DNA of 64,000 nt from Nocardioides daeguensis. GTDB lineage: Bacteria > Actinomycetota > Actinomycetes > Propionibacteriales > Nocardioidaceae. The notes beneath the pieces were generated by a model that was given only the letters and a program-made list of their open reading frames with translations, ran no database searches and was not told the origin of the DNA. How positions within the stretch are numbered: position 1 is the first letter of the stretch; each line of letters opens with the position of its first letter. The DNA lies in NCBI RefSeq assembly GCF_019192965.1, contig NZ_JAHTKU010000015.1:110930-174929 (forward strand). Reading direction: 5' to 3'. A program made the translations under genes and the position numbers. Shown here piece by piece: positions 47,335 to 56,034 of this stretch.

Positions 47335-48135
47335 TCAACGGACTCCTTCGACGTCCGAGGACAGTCGCTGTGCGAGCCAGACGGGGATGATCGAGAAGAC
47401 GATCAGCACGACCGCGACCACGTTGACCACCGGCGCCTGGTTCGGGCGGAACATGTTGTTCAGGATCCAGATGGGCAGGGTGGTCGCGCCGTTGCCGGCC
47501 GTGAACGTGGTGACGATGATCTCGTCGAAGCTCAGTGCGAAGGCAAGCATGCCACCGGCGAGAAGCGCCGAGCGCAGCTGCGGGAGGGTCACCAGCCGGA
47601 AGGTCGTGAGCACCCCCGCGCCGAGGTCGGCGGAGGCCTCCTCGAGGCTGGTCCCCATCCGTCGCAGGCGGGCCTGGACGTTGTTGAACACGGTGACGAT
47701 GCAGAAGGTCGCGTGTGCCACGACGATGGTCCACAGCGCCAGGTCCACGCCCAAGATGCCCTTGAACCCGTTGTTCAGCGCGATGCCGGTGACCACACCG
47801 GGCAGCGCGATCGGCAGGATCACCAGCAGGTTGACCGCGTTCTTGCCGAAGAACGAGTAGCGCTGCAGGGCGAGCGCGAGCAGGGTGCCGAGCAGCAGCG
47901 CCAGCGCGGTGGCGACGGCCGCCACCTGGAGGCTGGTCACCAGCGCCTCGCGGGCACCCTCGCTGTGGGCGGCCCGCCGCCACCACTCGAAGGTGAGGCC
48001 GTCCGGCGGCCAGGTCATCGACTGGCTCGGGTTGACCGAGTTGGCGACGACGACGAGCAGCGGCAGGTAGATCAGCGCCAGGACACCGAACGTGAGGCCG
48101 GCCAGGACTCGCCGGGCGAGCGGGCTGAGGGTCAT
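47335..48135 (-). CDS. potC: PotC-type ABC transporter permease
   Basis: The 266-residue protein has about six helices, and the cytoplasmic EAA loop MGTSLEEASADLGAGVLTTF contacts the ATPase. It opens like PotC with a first helix GVLALIYLPLLVVVANS. It pairs with the PotB-like permease 13 bp upstream. Probable amine or amino-acid-derivative importer. Confidence 0.92.
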   Translation of the reverse strand: MTLSPLARRVLAGLTFGVLALIYLPLLVVVANSVNPSQSMTWPPDGLTFEWWRRAAHSEGAREALVTSLQVAAVATALALLLGTLLALALQRYSFFGKNAVNLLVILPIALPGVVTGIALNNGFKGILGVDLALWTIVVAHATFCIVTVFNNVQARLRRMGTSLEEASADLGAGVLTTFRLVTLPQLRSALLAGGMLAFALSFDEIIVTTFTAGNGATTLPIWILNNMFRPNQAPVVNVVAVVLIVFSIIPVWLAQRLSSDVEGVR

Positions 48136-48148
48136 CGCAGGATCTCCA

Positions 48149-49063
48149 TCACAGGTTGTCCAGGGCGCCGGTACGACGGATCGCGGTCAGCAGGACCAGC
48201 ATCACCACGATCGGGATCATCGCGATCGCCGCGGCCAGCGGGAGGTTGTTGGCCGCGCCGGCGTTGATGTAGACGAGGTTGCCGAGCATCTGGTTGGCGC
48301 CGCCGACGATGTTGACGGTGATGTAGTCGCCCATCGTCAGCGAGAAGCTGAAGATCGCGCCGGCCACGATGCCGGGGACGAGCAGCGGGAACACGACGGT
48401 GCGCAGGACGAAGCCGCTCGGTGCACCGAGGTCACCGGCCGCCTCGAGCAGCGAGTCCGGGACCCGCTCGAGCGAGGCGAAGATCGGCAGGATCACGTAG
48501 GGCAGCCAGATGTAGGCCTGCGTGATGACCACGGCGGTGAGGCCGTAGCCGGGCGAGCCCAGGCCGGTCCAGTCGGCCAGGCCGCCCTCGGAGAGCACCA
48601 CCCGCCACGAGAACACCTTCACCAGGTAGCTGGCCCACAGCGGGGTGAGCACCGCGACCACCAGCATCCGGCGCACCCGCGGCGAGGCGACCTTCGCCAT
48701 GTAGAAGGCGATCGGCAGGGCGATGGCGACGTCGATCAGCGTCACCGCGACCGCCACCCCGAGGGTGCGCACGGTGACCTTGCGGTAGACGTCGTTCTCG
48801 AGGAGCGTGCGGAAGTTGTCGAGGGTCCACGTCCGGTCGATCTCGCTGGTCAGGCTGTCCACCGACCACAACGAGGTGATCAGCAGCGCCGCCAGCGCGA
48901 CGACGTACACCAGGAGCATCCAGGCGAGCGGCGCGGAGAGCAGGAGCGTGAGCCGGAGCCACACCATGCGGTGCAGCAGCCGGGACCCCGGCCGGGCCAC
49001 CGGGCCCCGCAGTGCGGGGTCGGTGGTCCGGCCGGGCCGGGTGTCAGCGGACGTGGCGGACAT
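48149..49063 (-). CDS. potB: PotB-type ABC transporter permease
   Basis: The 304-residue protein has six or more helices and an EAA loop VPDSLLEAAGDLGAPSGFV. ATG 49063 is 2 bp after the stop of the binding-protein gene. It forms the heterodimeric membrane channel with PotC. Confidence 0.92.
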   Translation of the reverse strand: MSATSADTRPGRTTDPALRGPVARPGSRLLHRMVWLRLTLLLSAPLAWMLLVYVVALAALLITSLWSVDSLTSEIDRTWTLDNFRTLLENDVYRKVTVRTLGVAVAVTLIDVAIALPIAFYMAKVASPRVRRMLVVAVLTPLWASYLVKVFSWRVVLSEGGLADWTGLGSPGYGLTAVVITQAYIWLPYVILPIFASLERVPDSLLEAAGDLGAPSGFVLRTVVFPLLVPGIVAGAIFSFSLTMGDYITVNIVGGANQMLGNLVYINAGAANNLPLAAAIAMIPIVVMLVLLTAIRRTGALDNL

Positions 49064-49065
49064 GA

Positions 49066-50247
49066 TCAGCCCTTGATCTCCGTCCACGCCTCGGTCCACT
49101 GGGCGTAGTCGGTGCACTCGACGTCGGTGCGCCCGTCGAGGCAGTCCTTGACCGGGGTGCGCCAGAACCACAGCTGCTTGGCGTACTCCTGGTCACCGGC
49201 GTGGAAGGTGTCGCAGTGCTTCGGGTCGGCCGTCTTGGTGCAGGCCTCGGGGCTGTTGGGCGCCTCGCCGAAGTACTCGGTCGCCTGGGCGTTGGCCTCG
49301 GGCGAGAGGATGTAGTCCATCCACTTGTAGGCGCAGTTGGGGTTCTTCGCCTGCGAGGACAGCATCCAGGTGTCGTTCCACGCCGTGGCGCCCTCGGTGG
49401 GCAGCGTGACGTCGACGTCCTTGTTCTTGATGTTGTTCTTGATGACCTGCCAGGTGGTGCCGACGACGGAGTCCCCGGTCTCGAAGGCCTGGATCTCCTT
49501 GAGGTAGTCCGACCAGTACTCGCCGACGTACTTGCGCTGCTCCTTGAGCAGTGCGACGGCGGCGTCGAGCTGGTCCTGGTCGAGCGCGTAGGGGTTCTCG
49601 ATCTTCAGCTCGGGCTGGGTCTTCATCAGGTACAGCGCGGCGTCGGCGATGTAGATCGGCGAGTCGTACGCCGTCACCTTGCCCTTGTTCTTCTCCAGCT
49701 GCGCCTTGTCGAAGACCGCGCTCCACGAGGTGGGCGCCTCGGCGAAGTTCTTCTTGTTGAACATGAGGAGGTTGGCGCCGTAGCCGTGCGGGACGCCGTA
49801 GTTCTTGCCGTCGACGGTGTTCCACTCGGTGTTCTTGAGGAAGTCGTAGACGTTGGCGTAGTTGGGGACCAGGTCGGTGTTGATCGCCTGGGCCTCCTTC
49901 GAGGCCACCAGGCGCAGCGACAGGTCGCCGGACGCGGCGATGACGTCGTACTCGCCGGACTTGGCGAGGTTGAACGCCTCGTCGGAGGTGCCGTAGCTCT
50001 TGCTGGTCACCTCGCAGCCGGTGTCCTTCTCGAAGGCGGAGACCCAGTCGACGGCCGGGTCGTTGCTGCCGTCCTCGACGTAGCCGGGCCAGGCCAGGAT
50101 CGAGACCTTGCCCTCGGTCTTGCCGAGCTTCTCGACGGCCTCGGTCTTCTTGTCGTCGTCGCTGCTGCCGCAGGCGCTGAGCACGGAGACCGACAGCAGG
50201 GTCAGGCAGGCTGCGGCCACACGGCCTCTCCGGAGGGTGTTCTTCAT
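49066..50247 (-). CDS. potD: PotD-type solute-binding lipoprotein
   Basis: The 393-residue protein has a lipoprotein signal with lipobox LSAC (Cys26). A periplasmic-binding-protein fold follows, resembling PotD/PotF: ILAWPGYVEDG near residue 50, FEKDTGCEVT, and GYGANLLMFNKK. W and acidic residues typical of polyamine-pocket families are present. ATG 50247 was chosen by the GGAGAA upstream and signal position. It captures the substrate for the importer. Confidence 0.92.
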   Translation of the reverse strand: MKNTLRRGRVAAACLTLLSVSVLSACGSSDDDKKTEAVEKLGKTEGKVSILAWPGYVEDGSNDPAVDWVSAFEKDTGCEVTSKSYGTSDEAFNLAKSGEYDVIAASGDLSLRLVASKEAQAINTDLVPNYANVYDFLKNTEWNTVDGKNYGVPHGYGANLLMFNKKNFAEAPTSWSAVFDKAQLEKNKGKVTAYDSPIYIADAALYLMKTQPELKIENPYALDQDQLDAAVALLKEQRKYVGEYWSDYLKEIQAFETGDSVVGTTWQVIKNNIKNKDVDVTLPTEGATAWNDTWMLSSQAKNPNCAYKWMDYILSPEANAQATEYFGEAPNSPEACTKTADPKHCDTFHAGDQEYAKQLWFWRTPVKDCLDGRTDVECTDYAQWTEAWTEIKG

Positions 50248-50310
50248 CGGGTTCTCCGCTTTCTCGTTGGTTTGCAGATGGGGCGGGAGCACGGGGTGGT
50301 GCGGGGCGGG

Positions 50311-51387
50311 TCAGGAGCCGCTGGTCAACGGGACGACGTCGGCGCGCGCGAACCGGACGGTGACGTCGTCGCCGCGGTGCTCGCGGGTGTCGAGCGAGCC
50401 GGTGGACTGCTCGAGCGCGACCAGCTCGACGCCGTCGGAGGTGCGCAGGTGCACCCGGTTGCCGGTGCCGAGGTAGATCGTCTCGACGACGACCGCGTCC
50501 AGCCGCACCTCGTCGGGACGCGCGGGCTCGGTGTCGGTCCCGGGCGAGAGCCGCAGCCGCTCGGGCCGTACGGCGTGCTCGGCGGCGACGCCCAGGAGTC
50601 GCTGGGAGGTGGCGGCGTCGAACAGGTTGGTGGTGCCGACGAACCCGGCGACGTACGCCGACGTCGGGTTCTCGTAGATCTCCCGCGGGGTGCCGAGCTG
50701 CTGGATGCTGCCGGCGTCGAAGACGGCGATCCGGTCGCTGAGCGTGAGCGCCTCCTCCTGGTCGTGGGTCACGAACACGAAGGTGATGCCGAGCTCGCGC
50801 TGGAGCTGCTTGAGCTCGACCTGCATCTGCTCGCGCAGCTTGAGGTCGAGGGCGCCGAGCGGCTCGTCGAGCAGGAGCACCCGCGGCTGGAGCACGATCG
50901 CGCGCGCCAGCGCGACCCGCTGCCGCTGGCCGCCGGAGAGCTGCGCCGGACGGCGGGCGCCGAGGTGGCCGAGCCGGACGGTGTCGAGGGCCTGCTGGGC
51001 GCGCTCGCGCCGCTCGGCCTTCTTCATCCCGCGCACCCGCAGGCCGTAGCCCACGTTGTCGAGCACGCTCATGTGCGGGAAGAGGGCGTAGTCCTGGAAC
51101 ACGGTGTGCACGTCGCGCTCGAAGGGTGCCGCGCGGGTCACGTCGACGCCACCGAGGGTGACGCTGCCCGCCGTCGCCTGCTCGAAGCCGGCGATCAGCC
51201 GCAGCACCGTGGTCTTGCCCGAACCGGACGGGCCGAGCATCGAGAAGAACTCGCCGTCGGCGATGTCGAGGTCGACGTGGTCCACGGCGACGACGTCGCC
51301 GTAGGTCTTGCGCAGCCCCCGGATCGAGATCGCGGGGGCGCGGTCGACGACGGCGGCCTGCGCGGGAGCGCTGGTCGAGAGAGACAT
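50311..51387 (-). CDS. potA: PotA-type ABC transporter ATPase
   Basis: The 358-residue ATPase has Walker A GPSGSGKTT (52-60), Q loop VFQDYALFPHM, signature LSGGQRQRVALARAI, Walker B VLLLDEPLGALD and VTHDQEEAL. A C-terminal TOBE domain of about 110 residues follows. It heads the importer operon and is preceded by a good promoter. Confidence 0.94.
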   Translation of the reverse strand: MSLSTSAPAQAAVVDRAPAISIRGLRKTYGDVVAVDHVDLDIADGEFFSMLGPSGSGKTTVLRLIAGFEQATAGSVTLGGVDVTRAAPFERDVHTVFQDYALFPHMSVLDNVGYGLRVRGMKKAERRERAQQALDTVRLGHLGARRPAQLSGGQRQRVALARAIVLQPRVLLLDEPLGALDLKLREQMQVELKQLQRELGITFVFVTHDQEEALTLSDRIAVFDAGSIQQLGTPREIYENPTSAYVAGFVGTTNLFDAATSQRLLGVAAEHAVRPERLRLSPGTDTEPARPDEVRLDAVVVETIYLGTGNRVHLRTSDGVELVALEQSTGSLDTREHRGDDVTVRFARADVVPLTSGS

Positions 51388-51421
51388 CGGATGTGCCTTT
51401 CGTCACGAACGGATTGGCGTT

Positions 51422-51450
51422 AACATATGACTTCACAGTTCACAGCACAA
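51422..51450 (-). promoter_or_regulatory. Promoter of the pot/gabD operon with TTCACAG tandem sites
   Basis: On the minus strand TTGTGC (51450-51445) and TATGTT (51427-51422) are 17 bp apart, 35 bp before the potA ATG. Between them two TTCACAG copies lie in tandem on the plus strand. They could bind the divergent GntR regulator. Confidence 0.6.
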
Positions 51451-51524
51451 GAGCATCCGGCAAGATTGCGGCGAAACGTCACGCAGCGGTAACACGCGAC
51501 AACGAGGGACAGGGAGGTCGGACG

Positions 51525-52271
51525 GTGACCGTGCCGTTCTACGGGCGCGCATCCGCGGCGGTGTTCTCGCCGCTGGAGTCGATGAGCCGCTCGGAGCTGG
51601 TCGTGCGACGGCTCACCGACGCGATCGCGCTCGGCCTGCTCCCCGACGCCGAGCAGCTCCCCGGCGAGCTCGACCTCGCCGGCATCTTCGGCGTCTCGAC
51701 CGTGACCGTGCGCGAGGCGCTGTCCGTGCTGCGCTCCGAGGGCCTCATCGAGACGCGGCGCGGGCGCGGGGGCGGCAGCTTCGTGCGGACCCCCGAGGAC
51801 GGGATCAGCCACCTCGCCCGCCGTCGGCTCGACGGGTTCGGCCTCGGCGAGCTGCGCGACCTCGGCGACGTGTACGCCGCCATCTGCGGCGCCAGCGCGG
51901 CCCTGGCCGCCCGCCGCTCCAGCCCCGAGGACGTCGACCGGCTGGAGCGGGTGGCCGACGCCCTCGAGCACGCCGAGAAGCCCGACGCCCGACGCCGCGC
52001 CGACGCCCAGTTCCACATCGAGGTGGCCGCCGCCGCCCAGTCCCCCCGGCTCTACCACGAGGAGGTCAACCTCCAGGCAGAGTTCGGGACCCTGCTGTGG
52101 CTCGCCTTCGGGGACGACGACAGCCACGCCCAGATGGTCCGCAGCTGCCGGGCCGTCGTCGCCGCGATCGCCGAGCGCGATCCCCACGCCGCCCGCGCGG
52201 CGGCCGAGCAGCGGGTGGCCGACTCCACCGCCCGCCTCGTCGACTACCAGCTCAGCGAGGCCCGCCCATGA
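51525..52271 (+). CDS. GntR/FadR-family regulator
   Basis: The 248-residue protein has a GntR winged helix (FGVSTVTVREALSVLRSEGLIETRRGRGGGSF split by a loop) and a FadR-type helical C-terminal domain with metal-ligand histidines (FHIEVAAAA). It diverges from the importer operon and probably represses it. GTG 51525 follows GGGAGG. Its stop overlaps the Cache-protein start (ATGA). Confidence 0.92.
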   Translation: MTVPFYGRASAAVFSPLESMSRSELVVRRLTDAIALGLLPDAEQLPGELDLAGIFGVSTVTVREALSVLRSEGLIETRRGRGGGSFVRTPEDGISHLARRRLDGFGLGELRDLGDVYAAICGASAALAARRSSPEDVDRLERVADALEHAEKPDARRRADAQFHIEVAAAAQSPRLYHEEVNLQAEFGTLLWLAFGDDDSHAQMVRSCRAVVAAIAERDPHAARAAAEQRVADSTARLVDYQLSEARP

Positions 52272-52984
52272 ACCCCTCGAACACCCGCCCCGCCGTCGCC
52301 GACACCGCGCCGGTCATCGCGGCCGTCGCCACCATCGCCGAGCAGGCCTTCGGCGTCGCCACCGCCATCGCGGCCGCCGTCGAGCAGGCGCTGGCCGGCC
52401 GGCCGGCGCCCCGGCGTAGCGACCTCGCGGCGGTGGAGCCGCTCCTCGTCCCGGTCCTCGGCGACGCCGCCCAGCCCGTCCAGGGCGCCGGCTTCGTCGC
52501 CGCGCCCGGGGTGCTCCAGGACGCCGAGTGGTGGCTGGAGTGGTTCGCCCGCGACGCGGACGGCCGAGCACAGCGGCTGGTGACGCACTCCGAGCCACAG
52601 GCGATCGGGTTCTACGACTACCAGCACCTGCCGTGGTACGTCGTGCCCCGCGAGACCGGGCAGCGGCACGTCACCGGGCCCTACGTCGACTACCTGTGCA
52701 CCGAGGAGTACACGCTCACCTTCACCGTTCCCGTCGTCGTCGACGGCCGGTTCTGCGGGGTCGGCGGCGCCGACGTCGCGGTGAAGAACGCCGAGCGCGC
52801 GCTGCTGCCCTCGCTGCGCGCCAGCGAGCACCGGATCGCCGTGGTCAACGGCTTCGGCCGGATCCTGGCGAGCAACAGCGGCCGGCACCTGTGCGGCGAC
52901 CTGCTCGACGGAGTCGCCTTCGACGCGCTCCCCAGCGAGCAGCGCGTCGGCGACCTCCCCCTCGCCGTGGTGGCCCTCGACTGA
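52268..52984 (+). CDS. Stand-alone soluble Cache-domain protein
   Basis: The 238-residue protein has no signal peptide, membrane helix or output domain. After a helical N-terminus it has the Cache core: YDYQHLPWYVVPRETGQRHV, GPYVDYLCTEEYTLTFTVPV, GRFCGVGGADVAV and a final strand-rich segment. W, Y and two D positions resemble the amine/amino-acid-binding motif of dCache sensors. It is translationally coupled to a GntR gene facing a polyamine/GABA importer. I infer an intracellular amine sensor acting on or with GntR; this arrangement is unusual because Cache domains normally sense outside the cell. Confidence 0.75.
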   Translation: MNPSNTRPAVADTAPVIAAVATIAEQAFGVATAIAAAVEQALAGRPAPRRSDLAAVEPLLVPVLGDAAQPVQGAGFVAAPGVLQDAEWWLEWFARDADGRAQRLVTHSEPQAIGFYDYQHLPWYVVPRETGQRHVTGPYVDYLCTEEYTLTFTVPVVVDGRFCGVGGADVAVKNAERALLPSLRASEHRIAVVNGFGRILASNSGRHLCGDLLDGVAFDALPSEQRVGDLPLAVVALD

Positions 52985-53348
52985 ACCTGCGGTGGTCGCC
53001 GGGCCGCCCCGGTGGTCGCCGGCCGCCCCGGTGGTTGAGGCGCGACGAGCGCCAGCGAGGAGCCTCCCCGGTGGTTGAGGTGCGACGAGCGCCAGCGAGG
53101 AGCCTCGAAACCACCGCAACCGATGCCGGGACGGTGCCAACCCCCGGCTTTCGAGGTCCGGCCAGAGGTTTCGAGGCTCGGCCGCGGGCGGCCTCACACC
53201 TCAACCAGCGGGAGCACTCGGCCGCGGGCGGCCTCACACCTCAACCAGCGGGAGCACTCGGCCGCGGGCGGCCTCACACCTCAACCATCGAGGAGCCGCC
53301 CCGGTGGTTGAGGTGCGACGAGCGCCAGCGAGGAGCCTCGAAACCACC
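52985..53348. repeat. Composite element A-spacer-B, copy 3 (A and B both expanded)
   Basis: This 372-bp gap contains no gene. It holds degenerate starts (GGTGGTCGCC x2) and two A units (53029, 53069). A spacer shares CCGG-AC-GTGCC and TCGAGGT-CGGCC with copy 1. Three 40-bp B units follow (from about 53167, TCGGCCGCGGGCGGCCTCAC each), then a single extra A unit ending at 53348. The next gene ends at 53357. Confidence 0.8.
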
Positions 53349-53356
53349 GGACCGGA

Positions 53357-53953
53357 TCACCGCCGGTACGTCAGGTGGGTCACGTACGGCGTGGGCCGGG
53401 TCGCGACCGGCTCGAGATCGAGCGGACCGACCCCGTCGAACATCCGGGAGCCGCTGGCCAGCCCGGCGACGTACGGGACGACGTGGAGCCGCAGCTCGTC
53501 GATCGCGCCCGCCGCCAGGTAGGCGTTGATCGTGGACGCCCCACCGGCGATGGCGACGTCGCGCTCGCCGGCGGCGGCGCGGGCCTGCGCGAGCGCGGAG
53601 GCGAGGCCGTCGGTGACGAAGTGGAAGGTCGTGCCGCCCGCCATCGGCAGCGGGTCCCGCTCGTGGTGGGTCAGGACGAACACCGGTGCGTGGTACGGCG
53701 GGTCCTCGCCCCACCAGCCGCGCCAGGCCGGGTCCCACTCCCCGCGGCCGGGCGTGAACATGTTGCGGCCCATCACGAAGGCACCGGCGTCGACGATCGC
53801 CGCGACCTCGGCGGCGTTGTCGTCGGCGTGCTCGAACATCCAGGCGTGCAGCCGGCTCGCGTCGAGGGACCCGAACGGGTGCTCCCGTGACTGGTCGCTC
53901 GCGGCGCCGAAGCCGTCGAGGGTGATGGCGATGTCCGCGGTCACGATGCCCAT
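53357..53953 (-). CDS. Dihydrofolate-reductase-like (RibD C-terminal) protein
   Basis: The 198-residue protein matches the RibD_C/DHFR-like family: VTADIAITLDGFGA start, GAFVMGRNMFTPG, FVLTHHERDPLP, VAIAGGASTINAYLAAG and LRLHVVPYVAG. Family members bind NADPH; many of these stand-alone proteins have unknown substrates. ATG 53953 or 53986 could be the start. Confidence 0.85.
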   Translation of the reverse strand: MGIVTADIAITLDGFGAASDQSREHPFGSLDASRLHAWMFEHADDNAAEVAAIVDAGAFVMGRNMFTPGRGEWDPAWRGWWGEDPPYHAPVFVLTHHERDPLPMAGGTTFHFVTDGLASALAQARAAAGERDVAIAGGASTINAYLAAGAIDELRLHVVPYVAGLASGSRMFDGVGPLDLEPVATRPTPYVTHLTYRR

Positions 53954-54018
53954 GACCTGCAGACCGGCGCGGGCGCGCGAACTCATCGCTCCCAGCTCGG
54001 CGTGGGAGGATCGGGTCC

Positions 54019-54675
54019 GTGCTGGGCATCACCGACCTGTCGACGTACCTCGTCGGTCTCGTCCTGATCATCCTGCTGCCCGGCCCGAACTCGCTCTACG
54101 TGTTGTCGGTGGCGGCGCGCCGCGGCGTCCGTCCCGGGTACGCCGCCGCGGCCGGCGTGTGGACCGGCGACGCGGTGCTCATGACGCTGTCGGCGGCCGG
54201 GGTGGCCTCGCTGCTGCAGGCCAACCACGTGGCGTTCGCGCTCGTGAAGTACGTCGGCGCGGGCTACCTCGGCTACCTCGCCTTCACCATGCTGCGCGGC
54301 GCGATCGTCATGTGGCGCCAGCGCCGGCGCGCGGTGCGGGCGATCGAGGAGGGCTCGCCGCCGCCCGTGCCGGGCGAGCGGCCGTACCGCCGAGCGCTGG
54401 TGATCAGCCTGCTCAACCCGAAGGCGATCTTGTTCTTCGTCGCCTTCTTCGTGCAGTTCGTCGACCCCGACTACGCCCATCCGGCGCTGTCGTTCCTCGT
54501 GCTCGGCACGCTCGCCCAGATCGCCAGCGTGGCCTACCTGAGCGCGCTGATCTTCGGCGGCACCCGCCTGGCCGCGGCCTTCCGCCGCCGCAAGGGCCTC
54601 TCCGCGGCCGGGACGTCGGCCGTCGGCGCGGTCTTCCTCGGCTTCGCGGTCAAGCTCTCCCTCGCGCACGCCTGA
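54019..54675 (+). CDS. leuE: LysE-family amino-acid exporter, LeuE-like
   Basis: The 218-residue protein has about six helices and tracks E. coli LeuE closely: LPGPNSLYVLSVAARRGVR, YAAAAGVWTGDAVLM, RALVISLLNPKAILFF, FVQFVDP. LeuE exports leucine and related amino acids. GTG 54019 faces the DHFR-like gene 65 bp away. Confidence 0.9.
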   Translation: MLGITDLSTYLVGLVLIILLPGPNSLYVLSVAARRGVRPGYAAAAGVWTGDAVLMTLSAAGVASLLQANHVAFALVKYVGAGYLGYLAFTMLRGAIVMWRQRRRAVRAIEEGSPPPVPGERPYRRALVISLLNPKAILFFVAFFVQFVDPDYAHPALSFLVLGTLAQIASVAYLSALIFGGTRLAAAFRRRKGLSAAGTSAVGAVFLGFAVKLSLAHA

Positions 54676-54680
54676 GTCGC

Positions 54681-54745
54681 CGCGTCGCACCTGACGTGGG
54701 TTGCGGAACGCGCCAGTTCACAGCCCATCCGTCAGGTGCGACGCG
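54681..54745. repeat. GCACCTGACG palindrome, copy 2
   Basis: Perfect 16-bp arms CGCGTCGCACCTGACG (54681-54696) and its inverse (54730-54745) enclose 33 bp. It sits between the convergent leuE and CDF genes and probably ends both transcripts. Confidence 0.8.
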
Positions 54746-54751
54746 GAAAGG

Positions 54752-55687
54752 TCACCAGGTGACGGCGTCGCAGGCGGCCGAGCGGTGGCCCTCGATCTGC
54801 AAGGTGGCGTGCTCGATCTGGAACTGCTCGCGCAGCAGCAGCTGGCCCTGCCGCAGCACGCCGGCGCCGTCGGCGCCCTCGTCGAGGACGAGGTGCGCGG
54901 TGGCGACGTGCATGCCGGAGGTGAGGGTCCAGGCGTGCAGGTCGTGGACGTCGCAGACGCCGTCGATCCCGCCGAGCGCCCCGGCGACGGTGTCGATCTC
55001 GACGCCGGCGGGGACGTGCTGGCCGAGGACGGCGAGCACCTCGCGGCCGAGCAGCACCGCGCGGACCGCGACGAAGGCGCCGATGAGGAAGGCGACCACG
55101 GTGTCCCAGACCCCGTCGCCGGTGGCGAGGATCAGCCCTCCGGCGACCATCACGCCGACGCTGCCGGCGGTGTCGGCGACGACCTCGACGTAGGCGCCCT
55201 TCACGTTGAGCGAGTCCTGGGACCCGCCGCGGAGCAGGGCCATCGCGACCAGGTTGACCACCAGACCGAGGAAGCCGACGCCGAGCATCGGTCCGGTCTC
55301 GACGTCGGGCTCGCTGCCCGCCCGACCGATCGCCTCGACGACGACGTAGACCGCGACGCCGAGCATCATCAGCACCGCGAGACCGGAGGCGAAGACCTCG
55401 GCCCGGTAGGAGCCATAGGTACGACGACCGGTGCTGTCGGCGCGGGTGGCGATCTTGGTCGCGACCAGGGCCGCCCCGAGGGTGACGACGTCGGCGGCCA
55501 TGTGGCCGGCGTCGGAGATCAGCGCGAGCGAGCCGCTGACCACGCCGACGACCAGCTCGACGACGAAGAACGCGGAGATCAGCCCGAAGGAGGCGCCCAG
55601 CCGCCAGCGGTGCCGGCCGCCGGCGTGCCCGGCGCTGCCCGAGCCGGCGGCGCCGCCGCCGTGTCCGTGCCCGTGTCCGACGCCCAT
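54752..55687 (-). CDS. Cation diffusion facilitator (zinc/cobalt-type efflux)
   Basis: The 311-residue protein has a His-rich N-terminus (GHGHGHGG), six helices with metal-site residues SDAGHMAADV in helix 2, and DTAGSVGVMVAGG in helix 5. A cytoplasmic domain with VCDVHDLHAWTLTSGMHV follows. It exports divalent metal against protons. Its ATG is 2 bp after the stop of the ArsR gene, so the two are one operon. Confidence 0.93.
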   Translation of the reverse strand: MGVGHGHGHGGGAAGSGSAGHAGGRHRWRLGASFGLISAFFVVELVVGVVSGSLALISDAGHMAADVVTLGAALVATKIATRADSTGRRTYGSYRAEVFASGLAVLMMLGVAVYVVVEAIGRAGSEPDVETGPMLGVGFLGLVVNLVAMALLRGGSQDSLNVKGAYVEVVADTAGSVGVMVAGGLILATGDGVWDTVVAFLIGAFVAVRAVLLGREVLAVLGQHVPAGVEIDTVAGALGGIDGVCDVHDLHAWTLTSGMHVATAHLVLDEGADGAGVLRQGQLLLREQFQIEHATLQIEGHRSAACDAVTW

Positions 55688-55689
55688 GG

Positions 55690-56034
55690 TCAGTCCCGCC
55701 CGCAGGGGAGGCCGGTGACCGCGACCAGGCGCTCGGCGGCGCGCACCACCGCCCGGGTCAGCTCGGGCTGGGCGAGTGAGATGAGCGAGGCCCGCCCGCT
55801 GGGCCGGGACACGACGAGGCCGCAGTCGCGCAGACAGGCGAGGTGCTTCGACACCGTCGACTGCGCGAGCCCGAGGTGGGCGGTGAGGTCGACGACGCGG
55901 TGCTCGCCGAGGGTGAGGTGCTCGAGGATCGCCAGCCGGTTGGGGTCGCTCAGTGCGTGCAGCAGGCCGGCGACGTCGGCGAGCGCGTCGACCTCGGTGG
56001 GCGCCTCCGGGAACGACCCGTCCAGCTGATTCAT
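55690..56034 (-). CDS. ArsR/SmtB-family metalloregulator
   Basis: The 114-residue winged-helix protein has ALSDPNRLAILEHL, the recognition helix GLAQSTVSKHLACLRDCGL, and a C-terminal helix ending PCGRD. It should be released from DNA by metal to express the CDF exporter. Two ATGs (56034, 56040) lie within a perfect palindrome, so transcription may start at or very near the start codon. Confidence 0.9.
   Translation of the reverse strand: MNQLDGSFPEAPTEVDALADVAGLLHALSDPNRLAILEHLTLGEHRVVDLTAHLGLAQSTVSKHLACLRDCGLVVSRPSGRASLISLAQPELTRAVVRAAERLVAVTGLPCGRD

Noticed and set aside
53029..53348. Possible CRISPR-like array of 40-bp units
   Set aside because: Units are contiguous with no unique spacers, and no cas genes are nearby.
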